Assembly: GCA_017427065.1 (NCBI GenBank)
Contig: JAFRTL010000001.1
Span: 1-42,209, forward strand
Reading direction: 5' to 3'
Source: Bacteroidaceae bacterium
GTDB lineage: Bacteria > Bacteroidota > Bacteroidia > Bacteroidales > Bacteroidaceae
DNA length: 42,209 bases
Positions 19,213 to 27,249 of the stretch are shown here, one piece after another; position 1 is the stretch's first letter; each line of letters starts with the position of its first letter. Below the pieces are notes generated by a model, which was given only the letters and a program-made list of their open reading frames with translations, ran no database searches and was not told the origin of the DNA. Position numbers and translations under genes: made by a program.

Positions 19213-19971
19213 ATGATAATAGAATATGTGAAGAAATACAGTCCGGCACTTGGACGCGATATGGAATATAAAACCTATGGTAATCAGGGACATCCTGTGC
19301 TGGTGTTCCCCTCACAAAACGGACGTTTCTATGACTATCAGGACTTTGATATGGTGGGGGTGCTTTCTAAGTATATCGATGGTGGAAAGATTCGATTGAT
19401 CTGTGTAGACAGCATTGATACAGAAACTTGGTCGGACTCAAATGGAGACGAACATTATCGCATAAGTCTGCATGAAAGGTGGTTCCACTATATCGTAGAC
19501 GAACTTATCCCCGAAGTGCGACATTTCGAAGGCGAGACATTCATAGTCACTGGATGCAGCATGGGAGGCTATCATGCAGGCAACTTTTTCTTCCGTCGTC
19601 CCGATCTGTTCGACACATTACTGTCACTCAGCGGACTCTATTACGCAGGGTATTTCTTCCAGCACTATTCTGACTCGCTGGTTTATGACAACTCCCCATA
19701 CGACTTCCTGCGAAATATGCCAGCCGATCATCCCTATTGGGAAATCTATCGACATCGACGCATTATACTCTGTGTAGGACAAGGTGCCTGGGAAGACGAC
19801 TTACTGGAAAGCACACGCCAGATGGATGCTCTGTTACGAGAGCATCACGTCCCTGCATGGATAGATTACTGGGGAACTGACGTCAGTCACGACTGGCCTT
19901 GGTGGCGTAAGCAGATAGTCTATTTCATGGAACAGCTGGTAGGCGAAAAGGCGCTTGACTATATGATATAG
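19213..19971 (+). CDS. alpha/beta-hydrolase esterase paired with the ATP-grasp ligase
   Basis: A 252-residue cytoplasmic hydrolase (no signal peptide) of the esterase D / COG4947-like group. The nucleophile elbow is GCSMGG (114-119, Ser116); the likely catalytic His is in DVSHDWPWW near the C-terminus, with an acidic residue in GAWEDDL. It starts 7 bp after the ATP-grasp stop. The substrate is unknown. No convincing terminator is seen after it; the next gene has its own promoter. Confidence 0.85.
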   Translation: MIIEYVKKYSPALGRDMEYKTYGNQGHPVLVFPSQNGRFYDYQDFDMVGVLSKYIDGGKIRLICVDSIDTETWSDSNGDEHYRISLHERWFHYIVDELIPEVRHFEGETFIVTGCSMGGYHAGNFFFRRPDLFDTLLSLSGLYYAGYFFQHYSDSLVYDNSPYDFLRNMPADHPYWEIYRHRRIILCVGQGAWEDDLLESTRQMDALLREHHVPAWIDYWGTDVSHDWPWWRKQIVYFMEQLVGEKALDYMI

Positions 19972-20044
19972 TGCAAGGCTTTCAATCACAGAGATTTTTA
20001 AGCATACAATGCAGCGCTTAATTGTGTCATTTTTTCCAATATAC

Positions 20045-20075
20045 TTGTGATTACGCAAGGTTTACACTATCTTTG
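20045..20075 (+). promoter_or_regulatory. promoter of the methyltransferase gene (TTG, 20 bp, TATCTTTG)
   Basis: TTG at 20045-20047 and TATCTTTG at 20068-20075, spacing 20 bp. It shows that the apparent TTG start at 20022 is upstream of the transcript and fixes the start at ATG 20094. Confidence 0.7.
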
Positions 20076-20093
20076 CTTAAAAATGGAATCATC

Positions 20094-20804
20094 ATGAAAG
20101 AAAGTCACGACCCTATGGGACAGGCTATAGCCGACTATTTCAAGTACGGAAAAGCAGAGACGCTACGCGTATTCTCTCCGATGTTCGATGAAGACGAGCT
20201 GCCTGTAGCCACGTTGTTCCGTAGCTTCGAGGAGATGCCTCTGATAGAGCAGACAGCCCTGAAAATGGCCACAGGACATACGCTGGATGTAGGTGCTGGC
20301 AGTGGCTGTCATACATTGGCTCTCCAGCAAATGGGCCTAGATGTCACAGCTATCGATATCTCTCCGCTCTCTGTGAAAACCATGCAGGAGAGAGGCGTTA
20401 AACGGGCATTGTTGCAGGATTTCTTTACTTTCGAGGAACAGTTTGATACAGTCCTTCTGCTGATGAATGGTGCTGGCATGGTGGGTACAGTGGAAAGACT
20501 TCCCCTACTCTTTCAGACACTCGATCGCATCCTGAAGCCTGGCGGACAGTTGCTCTGCGACTCGTCCGACCTCTGTTACCTCTTCGAAGATGAGGATGGC
20601 ATTATCGAACTTCCCGATATGGATGGATATTACGGAGAATTAGTGTACCAATTGCAATATAAAAATATAAAAGGTGAACCTTTCCCTTGGCTCTATGTCG
20701 ATGCAGATACTCTATCTGAACAAGCAGCGGCGTGTGGTTATCTGATGGAGATTGTGGCTCAAGGAGAGCATTATGATTATTTGGCAAAAATAACGAAGAA
20801 ATAA
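20094..20804 (+). CDS. class I SAM-dependent methyltransferase
   Basis: A 236-residue Rossmann-fold methyltransferase. Motif I is LDVGAGSG (64-71), the acidic end of beta-2 is AIDIS (about 86-90), motif IV is near LLLMNGAGM and the post-motif KPGGQLLCDSSDL follows. The substrate is unknown. The start was set at ATG 20094 because the promoter at 20045-20075 lies between it and the upstream TTG. The patatin gene follows after 10 bp, so the two probably share a transcript. Confidence 0.87.
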   Translation: MKESHDPMGQAIADYFKYGKAETLRVFSPMFDEDELPVATLFRSFEEMPLIEQTALKMATGHTLDVGAGSGCHTLALQQMGLDVTAIDISPLSVKTMQERGVKRALLQDFFTFEEQFDTVLLLMNGAGMVGTVERLPLLFQTLDRILKPGGQLLCDSSDLCYLFEDEDGIIELPDMDGYYGELVYQLQYKNIKGEPFPWLYVDADTLSEQAAACGYLMEIVAQGEHYDYLAKITKK

Positions 20805-20814
20805 TATTAGGTTT

Positions 20815-23076
20815 ATGGCAAAGAAGTGGTTTGTTTTTTTCCTAGTTACGTTTTTTTCTGTTTCTAGTTACGGACAAGTAGAACAGGAACAAGAGCAGGA
20901 ACAAGTACAAGTACAGGAACAAGTACAGAAACCTGGACGAAAGAAAGTAGCAGTAGTACTTAGTGGAGGCGGCGCCAAAGGAGCAGCGCATGTAGGTGCC
21001 CTTAAGGTTTTGGAACGAGCAGGCATCCCCATCGACATAGTGACAGGAACCAGTATGGGATCCATCATCGGTGGTCTCTATTCCATTGGCTATAATTCGA
21101 TGGCTCTGGATACCTTGATTCGAAATATGGATTGGAGCTATGTTCTTTCCGACAGAGAAAACCTGAAATACCAGCGCATGTCCGATCGGAAGAAGCAGAA
21201 TACCTACCTGCTTTCGCGCGCTTTGATGTTCTGGGAAAAGGATGTTGAAGACGGTGGACTTATCACGGGAAAGAACATTGGTGAAACGTTTGATAACCTC
21301 ACTACGGGCTATAATGATTCCATCAGTTTCAACGACCTCCCCATCCCCTTTGCTTGTGTGGCTACCAACATCGTTGACAATACGGAATATGTGTTCCATA
21401 GCGGATATCTCCCTCAAGCCATGCGTGCATCTATGGCCATCCCGATGGCATTCTCTCCTGTAAAACTGGGAGATATGGTTCTGGTGGATGGAGGATTGCG
21501 CAACAACTATCCTGCTGATGTGGCACGTGAGATGGGAGCAGATATCATCATTGGTGTGACGGTACAAGAAATAGATCGTAAAACGGCAGAAGACTTGGGT
21601 TCTACAGGCAGTCTGCTTATGCAACTGATTGATGTGAACTGTCTGAACAAGTACGACGATAATCTGGCCATCACAGATGTGGCTATCCGTGTGAATACCA
21701 AAGGATATAACACTGCCAGCTTCACTGCTGAGGCTATAGATAGCTTGATAAATCGTGGTGAACAGACAGCTCTGGCGCATTGGGACGAACTGATGGCACT
21801 GAAAAAAGAAATTGGCATCAGCGACGATTTCCGTCCTACCATTCTGCAACCTTACAAACAGAATGCTGTAGAACAGATGAAGATTCAGTCGCTGGAATTC
21901 CTGAACATGACAGCCAACGATGAGCGTTTCCTGCGCTCCAAGTTCCATCTGAGAGAGGGCGACACCATCAGCGTCGATCGAGCTGAAATGATAAAGACCT
22001 CTATGCGCGTAGACCTTTTCTATAAGGATGCCAACTGCCGTTTCCTTCATACAGATGAGGGCACAAAGGTGATCTTCATTGCTGGACGCAAGAAGAACAG
22101 CCAGATAAATGTGGGAGCACGCTATGATACTGAAGAGGTGGTGGCTATGCAGCTCAATGCCGATCTTCCTATTCGTGCCTCTGTCCCTGCAGATATAGAT
22201 TTCACGGTCCGTCTGGGTAGGCGTATGATGGGACGCGCAGATATTTCCCTGCATCCACGCAGCTTTGCGCATCCTTCGTTCTCTTACATCTTCAGATACA
22301 ACGACATCAACATGTATGAAAAAGGCGACAAGGGTTTCAATATCACCTATAATCAGCATACAGCCAATCTGTCACTGCTGAACTTCTACGTACGCAATTT
22401 TGAGGTGAATTTCAGTGCGCAGTGGGACTACTACCACTATCGTGACATGCTGATAGACCATAAGAATGAAGACCAGGAGATAGAATTAGAGGATGATCAC
22501 TACATCAGCTATCGGGCTTCTGTGAACTATATCTCTGAAGACAACTGGAATTTCCCAACAAAAGGTTCCAGATTCATGGCCAACTTTGCCCTTCATACAG
22601 ACAATTTTACCAAGATGAAAGGAGAAGAAGCTTTGATGGATATAAGTGCTATGTGGCGTAAATCATGGACCTCTGGGCGCTTCACCTTCCAGCCAACCTT
22701 CTACGGCAGACTGCTCTTTGGTGATGTGATTCCCCCTATGTTGAATAATATGGTAGGCGGTCTGTGGTTCGGCCATTACCTGGAGCATCAGATGCCATTT
22801 GCTGGTGTGGGACATTTAGAGCAGGTTTACCAGCATTTCGTAGGTGTTCAGCTTCAAGGGCAATTGCGTATGGGTAAAAACCATTTCGTTACGTTACGTG
22901 CAACTACTGCCCAACATGCGCCTAAGTTCAGCCAACTGATGGATCATCGCACTTTGATAGGAGGTTCTTTGTCCTATTACTATAATACAATCATTGGACC
23001 TGTTGGAACCACACTAGGCTATTCCAACAAGTCCAAAGAAGTAAATATGTTCTTCAATATTGGGTATGAGTTCTAA
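20815..23076 (+). CDS. patatin-like phospholipase with C-terminal outer-membrane barrel
   Basis: A 753-residue protein: signal peptide (1-20), a short Glu/Gln/Val repeat segment (22-38), a patatin domain with oxyanion loop GGGAKG (51-56), nucleophile Ser80 in GTSMG and catalytic Asp225 in DGG, then a surface-antigen (Omp85/BamA-like) barrel ending in Phe (NIGYEF), the usual last residue of outer-membrane barrels. This matches patatin-barrel proteins related to PlpD (type Vd secretion), widespread in Bacteroidetes. It probably acts on phospholipids at the cell envelope. The stop lies 4 bp from the convergent GH3 stop. Confidence 0.9.
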   Translation: MAKKWFVFFLVTFFSVSSYGQVEQEQEQEQVQVQEQVQKPGRKKVAVVLSGGGAKGAAHVGALKVLERAGIPIDIVTGTSMGSIIGGLYSIGYNSMALDTLIRNMDWSYVLSDRENLKYQRMSDRKKQNTYLLSRALMFWEKDVEDGGLITGKNIGETFDNLTTGYNDSISFNDLPIPFACVATNIVDNTEYVFHSGYLPQAMRASMAIPMAFSPVKLGDMVLVDGGLRNNYPADVAREMGADIIIGVTVQEIDRKTAEDLGSTGSLLMQLIDVNCLNKYDDNLAITDVAIRVNTKGYNTASFTAEAIDSLINRGEQTALAHWDELMALKKEIGISDDFRPTILQPYKQNAVEQMKIQSLEFLNMTANDERFLRSKFHLREGDTISVDRAEMIKTSMRVDLFYKDANCRFLHTDEGTKVIFIAGRKKNSQINVGARYDTEEVVAMQLNADLPIRASVPADIDFTVRLGRRMMGRADISLHPRSFAHPSFSYIFRYNDINMYEKGDKGFNITYNQHTANLSLLNFYVRNFEVNFSAQWDYYHYRDMLIDHKNEDQEIELEDDHYISYRASVNYISEDNWNFPTKGSRFMANFALHTDNFTKMKGEEALMDISAMWRKSWTSGRFTFQPTFYGRLLFGDVIPPMLNNMVGGLWFGHYLEHQMPFAGVGHLEQVYQHFVGVQLQGQLRMGKNHFVTLRATTAQHAPKFSQLMDHRTLIGGSLSYYYNTIIGPVGTTLGYSNKSKEVNMFFNIGYEF
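20881..20930 (+). repeat. short imperfect repeat in the patatin gene
   Basis: Tandem 6-bp-based units of the type CAGGAA/CAAGTA encode alternating Glu-Gln and Val-Gln pairs just after the signal peptide. The multiple-of-six unit keeps the frame, so copy number could vary without breaking the gene. Confidence 0.6.
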
Positions 23077-23080
23077 AAAC

Positions 23081-25450
23081 TTAGCCAACAGTTAAACTGC
23101 CTTTCAGTCGGATATCGGTGCTTGAGGAACCAACCTCTATGGAGAAGGTTCCTGGCTCTACGATGAACTTGTCATCGTTGTTCCAAAGTCCCAGTTCCTG
23201 TGGCGTAAGCTGGAACTCTACTCTGCGCTGTTCGCCTGGCTGTAGATGTATGCGCTCAAAACCACGAAGCACTTTGACGTAAGTGATCACGCTGCTTACA
23301 TCATCGTGTAGATAAAGTTGTGCCACTTCATCACCTTCACGACTACCTGTGTTCTTTACTACACAACTCACGGTAAAGTTCTCATAAGGACCAATCACTG
23401 GTTTAGAGATCTGCAGGTCACTGTACTCGAAGGTGGTATAGCTCAATCCGTGTCCAAAGGGATAAAGCACTCCTGCCACACGCACTGTTCCTGGAGAATC
23501 AGATCCTGGTTTGAATGGAAAAGCAAAAGGTATCTGACCTACAGATTTTGGATAAGTCACCGTGAGGTGTCCGCCTGGATTATAGTCGCCAAATACAGCC
23601 TGAGCAATGGCCTGTCCAGTAAACTCAGCTTGGAAGAAACACTGCATGATGGCTGGGATGTACTTGTCTGCCCAATTGATAGTAGCTGCACGACCATCCA
23701 CCAGAAGAAGCACCACGGGAGTGCCTGTGGCATAGACAGCTTTAAGCAATTGCTCCTGACGGCCACACATATCCAGACTTGTGCGTGAATAACTCTCACG
23801 CACAGTAGATTCATTGCCACCCATTACCATAATTGCTACTTCCGACTGCTTGGCCAAAGCCACCGCTTCATCAATCATGCGTTGCTCATCAGCATCCAGA
23901 GGCACCTCGTAGAGTTCACTCTCTGGGAAGTACTTGTCGATGATATCACACCCTTTCGCATAGCGCACATCAGCATTCGGAAGATACTCTTTAATACCTT
24001 GATATACAGACTTAATCGGTGCTCTTGCTGGACCATAACGAGAAATCAGTTTCGTAGTCTCATCAGCATTAGGACCTATCACGGCAATCTTCTTCAGACT
24101 CTTGGAAAGTGGCAACATGTTGTTTTCATTCTTCAGCAATACCATACTCTCCAAAGCTGCGCGCAGTGAAACTGCTTGATGCTCAGGTGTATGTACCACA
24201 GCTTCAGGATGCTTCTCATCCCCAGGATACGGATCATCGAAAAGTCCCATGAAGAACTTCACGCGCAAGATTTCTGTCACTCGCTGATCTATGGTACGCT
24301 GAGAAACCAAGCCTTTCTCTATGGCACGACGCAGCGGAAGGATAAAGTCCTGTGGAGGCGTGAAATTGGTGCGGATGTTCATACCTGCGTTCACTACGGC
24401 AGCAGCCATTTCCTCTTCAGAATTAACTACATGATGCTTATCATAGAGGTACTCCACAGCCTTACTGTCGCTCACCACATAGCCCTTGAAACCCCATTCT
24501 TGGCGCAGAATCTCCGTCATGAAATGGTAACTGCCAATAATCGGTTCTCCGTTATAATCATTGTAAGAAGCCATTGTTCCCAATGCTCCTGCTTCTTGGA
24601 ATGCTTTGCGGAAAGGCTCCAAGTAGATGGTGCGCACTTCACGTGGAGCAATGTGTGGATCGGTGCGTGTGCCACCATCTCTACCACCCACAGGAATACT
24701 ATAAACAGCAAAATGTTTGGGTGTGGAAACCACATGCTGACCTTGTAATCCTAAGACAGCTTGCTTTCCAAGTTCACCTACCAAATAAGGGTCCTCACCA
24801 TAGCTTTCCACTACCCTTCCCCAACGAGGATCTTGCGAGAGGTCAAGGATAGGACTATACACATTGGTATATCCCAATGCATGTGCCTCTACAGCAGTGA
24901 TGCGGGCAATCTCAGCAATCAGATCTCTGTCCCATGTAGAGCCTTGTGCACATTGAGCAGGAAAAGAAGTTGCTTGATCGTGACAGAGACCGCGAATGCC
25001 TTCATTGGTAAAGTCCACAGGAATACCCAGACGCGTTTGTTCCACAAACCACCGCTGAATCTCATGGCGGTTCTGAATGCTCTTAGTCCACGGAAAAGAA
25101 AGTTCGTAATTCAAGCCATCTTGTACGCCATTGCCCTGCTCATCGATGTTACCGATACCATCTTTCCAGATTTCATTCTTCCAGTTTTCAGTAGGATATT
25201 TGTCTTTCAATACTCTACCTGTTCCATAGAGCGTAGCCATCTGGCAGGTTTTCTCATCAAGCGTCATCTGGCTCAGCAAATCAGCGATGCGGGCTTCCAC
25301 AGAAGCGTTAGGGTCTTCGTAGATGTCCATCACTCCATTCTTGTTGAAGTCTATCCACCCTTTACGATACATGTTTTTCACATTGTCAGCAGAAGCAGTG
25401 CTTATACTGAGTGCAACCACAAGCAGGCTGCCGATAGTTTTTCTCATCAT
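23081..25450 (-). CDS. secreted glycoside hydrolase family 3 (beta-glucosidase/beta-xylosidase type)
   Basis: A 789-residue exported enzyme cleaving terminal beta-linked sugars. Signal peptide 1-21 (cleavage after SADA-like ASA), then an EF-hand-like loop DFNKNGVMDIYED (34-46), the GH3 N-terminal barrel with KHF (245-247) and the predicted nucleophile Asp328 in YVVSDS, the alpha/beta sandwich domain, and a C-terminal fibronectin type III-like domain. Family-level function is firm; the specific substrate is not. Start is ATG 25450 or the adjacent 25447. Two unrelated gene blocks flank it, so this is not a full polysaccharide-utilisation locus: no SusC/SusD pair is present. Its promoter carries a notable inverted repeat. 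Confidence 0.93.
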   Translation of the reverse strand: MMRKTIGSLLVVALSISTASADNVKNMYRKGWIDFNKNGVMDIYEDPNASVEARIADLLSQMTLDEKTCQMATLYGTGRVLKDKYPTENWKNEIWKDGIGNIDEQGNGVQDGLNYELSFPWTKSIQNRHEIQRWFVEQTRLGIPVDFTNEGIRGLCHDQATSFPAQCAQGSTWDRDLIAEIARITAVEAHALGYTNVYSPILDLSQDPRWGRVVESYGEDPYLVGELGKQAVLGLQGQHVVSTPKHFAVYSIPVGGRDGGTRTDPHIAPREVRTIYLEPFRKAFQEAGALGTMASYNDYNGEPIIGSYHFMTEILRQEWGFKGYVVSDSKAVEYLYDKHHVVNSEEEMAAAVVNAGMNIRTNFTPPQDFILPLRRAIEKGLVSQRTIDQRVTEILRVKFFMGLFDDPYPGDEKHPEAVVHTPEHQAVSLRAALESMVLLKNENNMLPLSKSLKKIAVIGPNADETTKLISRYGPARAPIKSVYQGIKEYLPNADVRYAKGCDIIDKYFPESELYEVPLDADEQRMIDEAVALAKQSEVAIMVMGGNESTVRESYSRTSLDMCGRQEQLLKAVYATGTPVVLLLVDGRAATINWADKYIPAIMQCFFQAEFTGQAIAQAVFGDYNPGGHLTVTYPKSVGQIPFAFPFKPGSDSPGTVRVAGVLYPFGHGLSYTTFEYSDLQISKPVIGPYENFTVSCVVKNTGSREGDEVAQLYLHDDVSSVITYVKVLRGFERIHLQPGEQRRVEFQLTPQELGLWNNDDKFIVEPGTFSIEVGSSSTDIRLKGSLTVG

Positions 25451-25476
25451 ATATTGAGCATTTAAGGTTAGTCATA

Positions 25477-25517
25477 CAAAATTAGGGAAGTTCTTTATAC
25501 AAAACAAGAACTTCCCT
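25477..25517 (-). promoter_or_regulatory. GH3 promoter overlapping a 12-bp inverted repeat (queF terminator or operator)
   Basis: Perfect arms AGGGAAGTTCTT (25484-25495) and AAGAACTTCCCT (25506-25517) with a 10-nt loop. On the minus strand the GH3 -33 TTG (25507-25505) and -7 TAATTTTG (25484-25477) are 20 bp apart, so the repeat fills the promoter and its right flank forms the -7. It could end the queC-queF transcript, bind a regulator, or both. Confidence 0.65.
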
Positions 25518-25552
25518 ATATATTTTTAAGAATGGTCCAGTGGTGCTACACC

Positions 25553-26008
25553 TCATTCGTGCTTGAAGAGCCGCTCCTCTGCTAAACGCTCATACTTGGT
25601 GCCAGGACGTCCGTAATTGGCATAAGGATGGATGGAGATGCCTCCACGAGGTGTAAAGAAGCCTGTCACCTCAATGTATTTGGGATCCATCAGCTTGATA
25701 AGGTCTTTCATGATGATGTTCACACAGTCTTCATGAAAAGCCCCATGATTGCGGAAGCTGAAAAGATAGAGTTTCAAACTCTTGCTCTCCACCATCTTGA
25801 TGTCTGGGATATAGCCAATGCGAATCTCCGCAAAATCAGGTTGCCCAGTGATCGGACACAGACTGGTGAACTCTGGACAGTTGAAGCGCACCCAGTAGTC
25901 ATTCTCTTGGTGCTTATTGTCAAAAGCCTCTAATACCTCAGGAGCATAGTCCTGCTTATACTCGGTCTTCTTGCCGAGTGCTTTAAGATTTGCTCTTTGT
26001 TCTTCCAT
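25553..26008 (-). CDS. queF: NADPH-dependent 7-cyano-7-deazaguanine reductase QueF
   Basis: Reduces preQ0 to preQ1, the last step before insertion of the queuosine precursor into tRNA. The 151-residue unimodular enzyme has catalytic Cys51 and Asp58 in CPITGQPDF and the family motif [13 protein letters not shown] for NADPH/substrate binding; the C-terminal [17 protein letters not shown] is also characteristic. It follows queC by 5 bp in one operon. Confidence 0.97.
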   Translation of the reverse strand: MEEQRANLKALGKKTEYKQDYAPEVLEAFDNKHQENDYWVRFNCPEFTSLCPITGQPDFAEIRIGYIPDIKMVESKSLKLYLFSFRNHGAFHEDCVNIIMKDLIKLMDPKYIEVTGFFTPRGGISIHPYANYGRPGTKYERLAEERLFKHE

Positions 26009-26013
26009 ATCCG

Positions 26014-26694
26014 TTACTTCTGATTTCTGATTTTCAAATACTTTTCCAAACCTTCACGACGAAGTTGGCAAGCAGGACAATGCCCACATCCATCTCCAGG
26101 AATGCCATTATAGCAAGTCAAGGTCTCATTGCGCACCAAATCAAACACGCCCAATTCATCTGCCAGCGCCCATGTTTCAGCTTTATCTATCCACATCAAT
26201 GGCGTATGGATGACACATTGTGTCTCCAATGCCAGATTCAGTGTGACATTGAGCGACTTGATGAAGGCATCCCTACAGTCGGGATAGCCACTGAAATCTG
26301 TCTCAGAAACACCAGTGACGATATGACTAATGCCCTTCTCATGTGCAAAGACCGCAGCAATGCTGAGGAAGAATAGGTTTCTTCCTGGCACGAAGGTATT
26401 TGGACATGAGGTTTCAGGTTTAGTCTCATCCATCTCGATAGACGGATCGGTAAGTGAATTGCTGCCCAATGTACCAATAAGTGGCACATCAAGGATAAAG
26501 TGCTCTACACCAGCCTTCTCTGCAATAGCATGAGCATACTCTACCTCCTTCACATGTTTCTGTCCATAACGGAAACTCAGTGCAACAACTTCTTTAAACT
26601 CTCGCTTTGCCCAAAAAAGGCAAGTGGTGGAATCTTGTCCACCGCTGAATACTACTAACGCTTTTGCGTTATGAATAAAATGCCTGTTGTTCAT
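26014..26694 (-). CDS. queC: 7-cyano-7-deazaguanine synthase QueC
   Basis: ATP-dependent enzyme converting carboxy-deazaguanine to preQ0 in queuosine synthesis. The 226 residues show the PP-loop SGGQDST (17-23) and a C-terminal zinc site ([17 protein letters not shown], four Cys). First gene of queC-queF; the other pathway genes queD and queE are not in this window. AGGAG lies only 2 nt before the ATG. No clear promoter element or riboswitch was found in the leader. Confidence 0.97.
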   Translation of the reverse strand: MNNRHFIHNAKALVVFSGGQDSTTCLFWAKREFKEVVALSFRYGQKHVKEVEYAHAIAEKAGVEHFILDVPLIGTLGSNSLTDPSIEMDETKPETSCPNTFVPGRNLFFLSIAAVFAHEKGISHIVTGVSETDFSGYPDCRDAFIKSLNVTLNLALETQCVIHTPLMWIDKAETWALADELGVFDLVRNETLTCYNGIPGDGCGHCPACQLRREGLEKYLKIRNQK

Positions 26695-26740
26695 TACTCC
26701 TGTTTTTTACGTGGTGTTCTGGAATACACGGTCTAATAAA

Positions 26741-26773
26741 GTTGTTCCCCTGCCATATATGTAGGGGAACAAC
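26741..26773. terminator. hairpin between the Lys/Ala-rich gene and queC
   Basis: Perfect 11-bp stem GTTGTTCCCCT / AGGGGAACAAC with an 11-nt loop. It is placed to end the minus-strand transcript of the 26798-27109 gene, though the following T-run (TTTATTA) is weak. Confidence 0.7.
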
Positions 26774-26797
26774 CATTAAACTTTTTATAACCAAAGC

Positions 26798-27109
26798 TTA
26801 CTGCCTATTCAAATTTTGGGCAGCCTTCTCTGCTTTCTTCTGAGCCTTCTTCATAGCCTTCTCAGCTTTCTCCTGCTGTTTCTTGGCTTTCTCAGCAGCT
26901 TTCTTGGCTTTCGCAGCAGCCTTCTCGGTCTTGATTCTTTCCTTCTCGGCCTTCTGCTGTGCCTTCAAAGCCTTAGCTTCAGCCTTAGCTTGCTTCTTCT
27001 GCTCTTTGGTCATTTCTGTACCAGGAACTTGAGGAGTCTGAGCTTGTACATAAGGTGCGCAAAGCAGACTTGCTGCGAATACTGCGCATAAAACAACTAA
27101 CTTTTTCAT
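26798..27109 (-). CDS. small exported Lys/Ala-rich protein
   Basis: A 103-residue protein: a clean signal peptide (MKKLVVLCAVFAASLLCAPYVQAQ, cleavage near residue 23), then a segment of about 70 residues made almost only of Lys, Ala, Glu and Gln with KAxKAA-type spacing, predicted to be one long, strongly basic helix. No domain is recognised. Similar proteins occur in Bacteroidales, in my recollection, without known function. It has its own -7 element (TATATTTG, 27146-27153) and a hairpin after it, so it is a single-gene unit. DNA, polyanion or envelope binding are possible but unproven. Confidence 0.8.
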   Translation of the reverse strand: MKKLVVLCAVFAASLLCAPYVQAQTPQVPGTEMTKEQKKQAKAEAKALKAQQKAEKERIKTEKAAAKAKKAAEKAKKQQEKAEKAMKKAQKKAEKAAQNLNRQ

Positions 27110-27145
27110 GTCTATAAAGTTTTATTGGTTCTCTATTCTTTGCTG

Positions 27146-27153
27146 CAAATATA
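27146..27153 (-). promoter_or_regulatory. promoter of the Lys/Ala-rich gene, -7 element TATATTTG
   Basis: Minus-strand TATATTTG fits the consensus, 37 nt before the ATG; no clear -33 element. Confidence 0.55.
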
Positions 27154-27187
27154 AATATTATTTTTTGAATGAGATGTTAAAACCATA

Positions 27188-27229
27188 CAAAAAACGACCT
27201 TCCCATTGAAATAGCCAACAGGAAGGTCG
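27188..27229 (-). terminator. terminator of the FadL-like gene
   Basis: CGACCTTCC (27195-27203) pairs with GGAAGGTCG (27221-27229); on the minus strand the stem is followed by TTTTTTG. It lies 21 bp past the stop of the porin gene. Confidence 0.9.
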
Positions 27230-27249
27230 AGGTAATAATTAAGAGAGAG

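Noticed and set aside
20842-22359. Long minus-strand open frame opposite the patatin gene
   Set aside because: It is antisense to a well-supported protein, its translation is rich in His, Cys and Ile and has no recognisable domain; it mirrors codon bias of the real gene.
23081-25450. Polysaccharide-utilisation locus
   Set aside because: A single GH3 enzyme is present; no SusC/SusD pair, sensor or other glycosidase is nearby.
26695-26740. preQ1 riboswitch in front of queC
   Set aside because: The leader has a small GTGT/ACAC stem and an A-rich tail before the ribosome binding site, but the stem is too short, the loop does not match the preQ1-I consensus, and no pseudoknot partner is convincing.
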